A DNA stretch of 9,021 nt from Pseudopedobacter sp039918235 (GTDB lineage Bacteria > Bacteroidota > Bacteroidia > Sphingobacteriales > Sphingobacteriaceae). Positions 5,561 through 9,021 of the stretch are shown piece by piece (position 1 is the stretch's first letter; every line of letters begins with the position of its first letter). The position numbers were made by a program, and so were the translations under genes. The notes below the pieces were generated by a model. That model did not search any database and was not told the DNA's origin. It saw nothing but the letters and a program-made list of their open reading frames with translations. The stretch covers positions 1-9,021 of the forward strand of contig JBDSHZ010000115.1 of the NCBI GenBank assembly GCA_039918235.1, in the 5' to 3' direction.

Positions 5561-6847
5561 CTACTGTATCTTTAAAATATAAAGCGTATTCGCATCACGT
5601 TTTGTACCTGTTGTTGGAGAGAGGGTTTTCCCCTTTATTTTGTTGGTTGGGTCTGACCAGATGCTGAAATCGTCATCATTGATGATGCCAATTGTTGTTT
5701 TATCGATCAGCCAGATGCCTTCCATTTTATCATGCGGATAATCACCTAAAGCAGTAAATACATCTACAGCAAGTGTTTTGGTTACCGGTTTAATGTTGGC
5801 GGCATCTAGTTCTGCCCAGGTATTTGCTTCTAATGCTTTTCCGTTAACCAAATATCCGTTAACAGCGTTTAAATCGGCACCAGACACCTCTGTGGCATTG
5901 CTCAGGTCTATTTTGTAAACATGTTTCATTACCGGACCGTCGCCGCTAAAGTTACCGTCACGCTCAATAACCAAAAATTGGGTGCTACTCAGTGCCGTAA
6001 TTTCCGAGTTGGAATTATTGTTTATTTCTTGCTTATAGAGGTACTGTTTAGTTGCGCCCGTGGCCATATCAAAAGTTACGATACGGGTAAGGGTTTGATT
6101 GATCGCCCCGGCGTTAGATGGGTTGTATAAACGTGACTGCATGATGCCTACAAGCGTTTTTTCATCAGGAGTAATGGCTAAACCTTCCATGCCTCTGTTT
6201 GCCCATCTTTTAGCAAACACAGCCGGCAATTTTCGGGGTCCAGTGTTGATGCCAACAGGGCTTATCCTTTCTAGCTGTTTGCCATTTGCATCATAATGGA
6301 CAACATGCGGCCCATATTCATCAGATACCCAGAACGAACCATCCTTCATGGCCACCAGTCCTTCTGGATCCAAACCGTAATCATCATATGGCAAAACATT
6401 GTTAGACAGATCGTAGGGTATTTCTCCGGTTGAGCCCAAGCCTGCGGGATTTGGGCGGCCACTTATCGGATTGCCCGAAGGGTCTTTCAACAGGAGCTCA
6501 CCGAGCTTTTCAACGGTACCCTGTTCTGTCAATCTGAAATGCCCGATACGCGGGGTATAATTCGGGATTGGAAAATATTTGCCACCTGTTGCGTCAGCGT
6601 TCGGACCTCTGTCTGTCATGGCATAAAACTCACCTTCATTGTAAGGGTGGGCAAATGCAGCCGAACCGAAACCGCCATTGCGGATCTCGACCCCGTTGCC
6701 AGACCCCAAAACAGTGTATGGTAATGCCACTCCTGTTTTTGGAATGGTTGGAAGTGTGTACTTTTTGCCGCCCTTGTCATCCTTGCTGCAAGAGACAAAA
6801 ACTAGGGACATCGCAATGGCAACAGCGTTGGTAATTTTTGTATTCAT
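5561..6847 (-). CDS. Esterase-like activity of phytase family lipoprotein
   Basis: This is a 428-aa member of the Phytase-like (PF13449) beta-propeller family, usually annotated as esterase-like activity of phytase protein. The true substrate is generally unknown, but a phosphoester or phosphodiester is plausible. The signal peptide ends in a lipobox with Cys20, and the next residues SKDD match the X-K-(D/E)2 surface-export signal, so it is predicted to sit on the outer face of the outer membrane. Family landmarks in order are DRGPN (79-83), LDPEGL (159-164), SDEYGPH (175-181), NRGMEGLAITPD (217-228), VIERDGN (293-299), KMEGIW (374-379) and INDDDFS (389-395). The clustered acidic residues suggest metal binding. 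Length is normal and the frame is intact. It is monocistronic with its own terminator, and convergent with the 2395-5195 operon across a repeat cluster. Codons are more GC-rich than in its neighbours. Confidence 0.93.
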   Translation of the reverse strand: MNTKITNAVAIAMSLVFVSCSKDDKGGKKYTLPTIPKTGVALPYTVLGSGNGVEIRNGGFGSAAFAHPYNEGEFYAMTDRGPNADATGGKYFPIPNYTPRIGHFRLTEQGTVEKLGELLLKDPSGNPISGRPNPAGLGSTGEIPYDLSNNVLPYDDYGLDPEGLVAMKDGSFWVSDEYGPHVVHYDANGKQLERISPVGINTGPRKLPAVFAKRWANRGMEGLAITPDEKTLVGIMQSRLYNPSNAGAINQTLTRIVTFDMATGATKQYLYKQEINNNSNSEITALSSTQFLVIERDGNFSGDGPVMKHVYKIDLSNATEVSGADLNAVNGYLVNGKALEANTWAELDAANIKPVTKTLAVDVFTALGDYPHDKMEGIWLIDKTTIGIINDDDFSIWSDPTNKIKGKTLSPTTGTKRDANTLYILKIQ

Positions 6848-7127
6848 TTTATGTGTGGGTTTAGATTAAAGCACAATGATAGCTTTGTGATGTGAACTTA
6901 AAACCAACTATTTGTTAATGAATCTCGTGTGTTTTGCTGGTTAGGCAGCAGCTTGGCATTAGAATGGGTTCGGATGGTTAAGTGTTAACGATGAATTGAA
7001 AAGGGATGAGGAATTTTAGCTAAGTTTAGTAAAGGTACCATTCATAGGTTAGCACTTCCTGCTTGCTAGATTTTGCGCTAGTTGAAGTAATGAAGCGGAT
7101 TATAAATCCTTTTATATCAATCAGGTC
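6848..7127. promoter_or_regulatory. Upstream region of the phytase-like gene
   Basis: On the minus strand TATCATTG (6882-6875) matches TAnnTTTG at 7 of 8 positions and lies about 27 nt before the ATG, with no good TTTG partner. It overlaps the inverted repeat CACAA (6872-6876)/TTGTG (6885-6889), a possible operator. Further right, the TTTTGCGCTAG near 7070 is a short core resembling that of the 132-bp repeats. No gene is evident, although one frame stays open without an ATG from about 7086 into the following repeat. Confidence 0.3.
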
Positions 7128-7259
7128 CAGCTGCGCTATGCTAACATCTTGAACAGCTGGATCAACGGATTTACCGTCACCTTGAGGAATGGTGAAGGCA
7201 CAGGTCAGGCTTTTGCACAGGGCCTCTTTGCGCTAAGACCTGCGCCAGTTGGGATAACT
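7128..7259 (+). repeat. 132-bp direct repeat, left copy
   Basis: This copy is about 96% identical to 8564-8696 in the same orientation; I count four substitutions and one indel. The right half carries an ACCT...AGGT hairpin, an AGGC...GCCT hairpin and TTGCGCTAAGACCTGCGCC. One forward frame is open through the whole repeat in both copies (containing ANILNSWINGF), and the substitutions in that frame are Leu/Met, Thr/Asn and Val/Ile, which is mild for coding DNA. It is therefore undecided whether this is a remnant of a gene or a structured element. It forms the left border of an accessory segment of about 1.3 kb. Confidence 0.85.
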
Positions 7260-7299
7260 AAATTTAATTATAAGATATGTATTTCATAAGCAAGTACTT

Positions 7300-7620
7300 A
7301 TGGAAGTAATATGCTTTGAAGATAATGCCTTTTACTCACTCATAGAAAAAGTAGTTGACCGTAACAAAGAAAAAAATAATATAAAAGAAGATAAATGGAT
7401 TACGGGGGAAGAAGCTATTCTTAAAATGAGAACAACTGAAATGGCACAAGTAGCCACAGCTCTTTTCCAACCCTACATACTTGCGCCAAACGGGGGATGC
7501 CAAGGCGATCGTACTAGCCCCGAGATTTATACCCGGCAATATGAAGCGGCGCTACTCTTTCTAAATCTTTCGCCATACCCGCAAATCTACCGGAAGACGC
7601 CTGTCTTCTCACCCAAGTAG
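7300..7620 (+). pseudogene. 5' stub of a HTH_17-type DNA-binding gene
   Basis: The first ~44 residues (MEVICFEDNAFYSLIEKVVD, then EDKWITGEEAILKMRTT) fit the N terminus of the common Bacteroidota helix-turn-helix proteins of the excisionase/HTH_17 type, which are about 90-100 aa long and continue with a TTLQKLR-like recognition helix and an ILYDR-like strand. Here the similarity stops at about 7432, and the rest (AQVATALFQPYILAPNGG onward) is unrelated, more GC-rich and runs antisense over the 64-aa gene. The break lies near TTGCGCCAAACGGGGGATG, which resembles the right end of the 132-bp repeat. I read it as a truncated gene fused to foreign sequence. The family recognition is from memory of the sequence pattern. 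Confidence 0.6.
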
Positions 7621-7708
7621 ATCCATTTTTATGATGAACAGTAGAAGATTTTTCTCTACCATCAGTTTTAACTTCACTACTAGTTGGTTTCTGCGAAAAT
7701 TTTTTCAT
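7514..7708 (-). CDS. Small basic protein, partner of the 183-aa gene
   Basis: The 64-aa product is basic, with a segment STVHHKNGSTWVRRQASSGR followed by FAG (residues 22-43). The arrangement Val-Arg-Arg-x-x-Ser-Ser-Gly-Arg-Phe is reminiscent of tiny uncharacterised Bacteroidota proteins with a TGRF motif, but I cannot name a family. It begins inside the end of the upstream 183-aa gene (29-bp overlap, different frame), which suggests translational coupling; no Shine-Dalgarno is seen. The last ~20 residues lie in the GC-rich stretch that also forms the tail of the antisense pseudogene, so its C terminus may be chimeric. It could be an antitoxin-like partner, which is purely contextual. Confidence 0.45.
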   Translation of the reverse strand: MKKFSQKPTSSEVKTDGREKSSTVHHKNGSTWVRRQASSGRFAGMAKDLERVAPLHIAGYKSRG

Positions 7709-8231
7709 AATCTGCTACAATATTAAAATGTTCTTTTTCTCTTTCAACAGGTATTACAAAGATAACGCTATTTTTTCTATTGCCAAAAACGATGTAGCGC
7801 TCTTTAAATGATCTTCTTAATATCTCTTTATATGTTTTATAACGTTTGTTATTTTCATTGCTTATCTCTCTTATAAGATTAGCCGCAACAAAGCCCCAAG
7901 TGTCCCTTTTAAATTGTTGTCTAATATCTACCATAATATCCAATATCGTACCACCAATAAAGCCAAATGAATTTTGCTTAGTAAGCATTCTGTACCTTAA
8001 ATCTTGAATACTGTCTCTTGAATTGATTTTAGGTGTTAATTTAATCTTAGGATAGTAATCCAATGTAAGCAAACCATTAGGATATTCTTTCACAGAAACA
8101 ATATATTTTATGCAACTCTTGCTATTATGTGAATAAAATCTATAAATCATTTCTCTTAAAAAAGATTCATTAAAATGATATTTGTTTTTGCGTATTTGAA
8201 TGAGTTTAAAGCCAAGGTTACTATCGAACAT
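7680..8231 (-). CDS. Uncharacterised 183-aa cytosolic protein
   Basis: No named family is recognised. The protein is rich in Lys, Arg, Ile, Phe and Tyr and has no signal peptide or membrane helix. The pattern IKYIVSVKEYPNGLLTLDYY (41-60), LRYRMLTKQNSFGFIGGT (78-95), DTWGFVAANLI (110-120), NKRYKTYKEIL (128-138) and NSVIFVIPVE (154-163) recalls, from memory, a group of hypothetical Bacteroidota proteins with a GFIGA...RFRIY layout, but I cannot confirm this. Predicted alternation of beta strands and helices. It is AT-rich compared with the flanking genes. It is preceded by a good promoter whose -7 box ends 4 nt before the ATG and overlaps the 64-aa gene downstream. Position between direct repeats points to an accessory cassette, possibly a toxin-antitoxin or defence pair. 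Confidence 0.7.
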   Translation of the reverse strand: MFDSNLGFKLIQIRKNKYHFNESFLREMIYRFYSHNSKSCIKYIVSVKEYPNGLLTLDYYPKIKLTPKINSRDSIQDLRYRMLTKQNSFGFIGGTILDIMVDIRQQFKRDTWGFVAANLIREISNENNKRYKTYKEILRRSFKERYIVFGNRKNSVIFVIPVEREKEHFNIVADYEKIFAETN

Positions 8232-8235
8232 ACTT

Positions 8236-8267
8236 TAAATATAAATCAATTTTAAATTAACATCAAA
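8236..8267 (-). promoter_or_regulatory. Promoter of the 183/64-aa gene pair
   Basis: On the minus strand TTTG (8267-8264) is followed after 20 nt by TATATTTA (8243-8236), 7 of 8 matches to TAnnTTTG. The box ends 4 nt before the ATG at 8231, the same spacing as at the higB promoter, so the transcript should be nearly leaderless. Confidence 0.55.
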
Positions 8268-8324
8268 TGATTTCGTTTTAGAGCAAATCATCACAAAAGC
8301 TGGTTTATTTTAATTTACTCCCTG

Positions 8325-8385
8325 CCTTAGCGTAAGTCTTCCGAGTGTTGGTAAAAGCATTGGAAACTTGTGCTTTTGCCTAAGG
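8325..8385. repeat. Compound hairpin, function unknown
   Basis: GGTAAAAGCA (8350-8359) pairs with TGCTTTTGCC (8371-8380) over 10 positions including one G-U type pair. Flanking CCTTAG (8325-8330) can pair with CTAAGG (8380-8385), sharing one base. No T-run follows on either strand, so it is not a simple terminator. It lies in the gap between the 183-aa gene and the right 132-bp repeat. Confidence 0.5.
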
Positions 8386-8395
8386 AGCCGAGCAT

Positions 8396-8524
8396 TTAAA
8401 TAGGTGTGCCAAATTTCGCTTCAATAATTCGAATCGTAAAGGCACTACCAAATTTTCTATTAGTTGGTATCGCAAAATGTGACACCACGGCTTGTTTTAA
8501 ATCCGTGTTTCCGTTGCCTATCAT
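8396..8524 (-). CDS. Possible 42-aa peptide or gene remnant
   Basis: A minus-strand frame opens at ATG 8524 and reads MIGNGNTDLKQAVVSHFAIP and on to a TAA at 8398-8396; without requiring ATG it is open back to 8560. Composition looks protein-like and the local repeat KFGSAF/KFGTPI is curious. No promoter or Shine-Dalgarno is visible and the length is too short for a firm call. It may be the C-terminal remnant of a lost gene, or chance. Confidence 0.25.
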   Translation of the reverse strand: MIGNGNTDLKQAVVSHFAIPTNRKFGSAFTIRIIEAKFGTPI

Positions 8525-8563
8525 ACTGCCAAAACTCTCTTTTTTCAGACTTAGTTTTTCTTA

Positions 8564-8696
8564 CAGATGCGCTATGCTAACATCTTGAACAGCTGGATCA
8601 ACGGATTTAACATCACCTTGAGGAATGGTGAAGGCACAGGTCAGGCTTTTGCACAGGGCCTCTTTGCGCTAAGACCTGCGCCAGTTGGGGATAGCT
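8564..8696 (+). repeat. 132-bp direct repeat, right copy
   Basis: This is the second copy of the element at 7128-7259, same orientation, about 96% identical; the differences from the left copy are four substitutions and one inserted G in the GTTGGGG run near the right end. Flanking sequences on both sides differ from the left copy, so the borders of the repeat are sharp. Confidence 0.85.
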
Positions 8697-8740
8697 GTAA
8701 AAACACCGGACTCAGTCCTCGGTTTTCAAAAGGCATTTAA
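8567..8740 (+). CDS. Possible 57-aa ORF across the right 132-bp repeat
   Basis: ATG at 8567 opens a 57-codon frame beginning MRYANILNSWINGF and ending past the repeat in unrelated residues before TAA at 8738-8740. The left copy has CTG in place of this ATG. No Shine-Dalgarno or promoter is seen. The frame being open in both copies with mild substitutions is the only support; the repeat may instead act as DNA or RNA. Confidence 0.2.
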   Translation: MRYANILNSWINGFNITLRNGEGTGQAFAQGLFALRPAPVGDSCKNTGLSPRFSKGI

Positions 8741-8784
8741 GTGATCCTATCGGAACACTCAAACGAGAGGGGGAGAGCGATCAG

Positions 8785-8828
8785 CTTGAGCTTTGAGCAA
8801 TCAGTTTTAAGCGAGTTTAAAAACTCTT
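8785..8828 (+). repeat. A module, copy 3
   Basis: The block shares TTGAGCAATCAGTT and AAGCGAGTTT with copies 1 and 2; its hairpin is GAGTTT-aa-AAACTC. It differs from the others by GG to TT before AAGC. It is followed directly by a B module, as at 1340-1391. Bases 8741-8784 before it hold only a short G-rich stretch. Confidence 0.75.
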
Positions 8829-8833
8829 TTCTA

Positions 8834-8869
8834 TTCGTTAATCCAGCGTGACACTACGCTGAACAGTTG
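8834..8869 (+). repeat. B module, copy 6 (right arm lost)
   Basis: CGTTAATCCAGCGTGAC matches the start of the module, and the inner AGCGT/ACGCT hairpin remains, but the CACTCTGGA right arm is missing and the sequence jumps to CAGTTGGG and the purine tract. Confidence 0.65.
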
Positions 8870-8870
8870 G

Positions 8871-8919
8871 GAGGTCGAAAGACAGAAGACGGAAGACGGA
8901 GGTCGGAAAACGGAGGTTT
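8871..8919 (+). repeat. P module: seven purine heptamers
   Basis: In-phase units are AGGTCGA, AAGACAG, AAGACGG, AAGACGG, AGGTCGG, AAAACGG and AGGTTTA, running into the next B module. Confidence 0.75.
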
Positions 8920-8962
8920 ACGTTAATCCAGCGTGACGCTAGGCTGAACACTCTGGAAAGTT
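8919..8962 (+). repeat. B module, copy 7
   Basis: Arms TCCAG (8927-8931) and CTGGA (8953-8957) are intact; the tail reads AAGTTGGGG instead of CAGTTGGGG. Confidence 0.75.
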
Positions 8963-8966
8963 GGGG

Positions 8967-8996
8967 GGAGACAGAGGTCGGAGGTCGGAATACGAG
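8967..8996 (+). repeat. P module: purine heptamers
   Basis: The units GAGACAG, AGGTCGG, AGGTCGG and AATACGA repeat the order seen at 145-182 and lead into an A module in the same way. Confidence 0.7.
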
Positions 8997-9021
8997 ACGG
9001 TGAGCTTTGAGCGATCAGTTG
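8994..9021 (+). repeat. A module, copy 4, cut by window end
   Basis: GAGACGGTGAGCTTTGAGCG and the following ATCAGTTG match the first 28 bases of copy 1 with two differences; the hairpin part lies beyond the window. Confidence 0.75.

Noticed and set aside
5921..6869. Several plus-strand ORFs and one minus ORF over the phytase-like gene
   Set aside because: All overlap a complete, motif-rich coding sequence in another frame and lack recognisable content.
7128..7259. Integron attC site
   Set aside because: Length, spacing and co-orientation fit, and CTAAC can pair with GTTGG, but the repeat is not palindromic overall, lacks a proper RYYYAAC/GTTRRRY pair, no integrase is present and the enclosed genes run the wrong way.
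8406..8588. Plus-strand ORF of 60 codons
   Set aside because: It has no promoter, ribosome site or family pattern; the opposite strand has more protein-like composition, and even that is uncertain.

Overview
The window looks like chromosomal DNA of a Bacteroidota bacterium, most likely a Sphingobacteriaceae member such as Pedobacter. The evidence is: promoters of the form TTTG-N19/20-TAnnTTTG, mostly no Shine-Dalgarno before start codons, lipoproteins whose Cys is followed by the SKDD/SKNE type of Bacteroidota surface-export signal, a phytase-like lipoprotein, and a HigB/HigA pair typical of the group. The genus is inference. No tRNA, rRNA or CRISPR array is visible.

Layout. Positions 1-290 are intergenic repeat modules. 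Positions 452-1082 (minus) are a HigB-type toxin and XRE antitoxin, toxin first, with overlapping genes. A second repeat cluster lies at 1176-1391. A small unrecognised beta-rich protein follows (1500-1895) with its own terminator, then a hairpin-rich element that ends at a second strong terminator (2161-2188). Positions 2395-5195 are a two-gene operon: a 701-residue exported protein with a beta-barrel-like C terminus, and a small lipoprotein. A third repeat cluster (5276-5440) separates it from a convergent phytase-like esterase lipoprotein (5561-6847, minus). The right part (7128-8696) is a 1.3 kb accessory segment between two 96% identical direct repeats of about 132 bp. It holds the 5' stub of a HTH_17-type gene and, on the minus strand, two overlapping uncharacterised genes (183 and 64 aa). 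The window ends in a fourth repeat cluster.

The dominant feature is a modular repeat family with three parts: A (a 49-bp block with a GAGTTT/AAACTC hairpin), B (a TCC...GGACAGT hairpin whose arms change together) and P (a 7-bp purine-rich tandem repeat). All copies lie in the same orientation and fill most long intergenic gaps. Two gene modules, the TA pair and the 183/64-aa pair, sit between near-identical direct repeats. Both also have a -7 promoter box ending 4 nt before the start codon, which predicts nearly leaderless mRNAs. The genes do not form one pathway: the window reads as core lipoprotein genes interspersed with accessory cassettes in a repeat-rich setting. The best candidates for something undescribed are the 183/64-aa pair, the 701-aa/lipoprotein operon, and the 132-bp repeat with its diverged relative near 2000.
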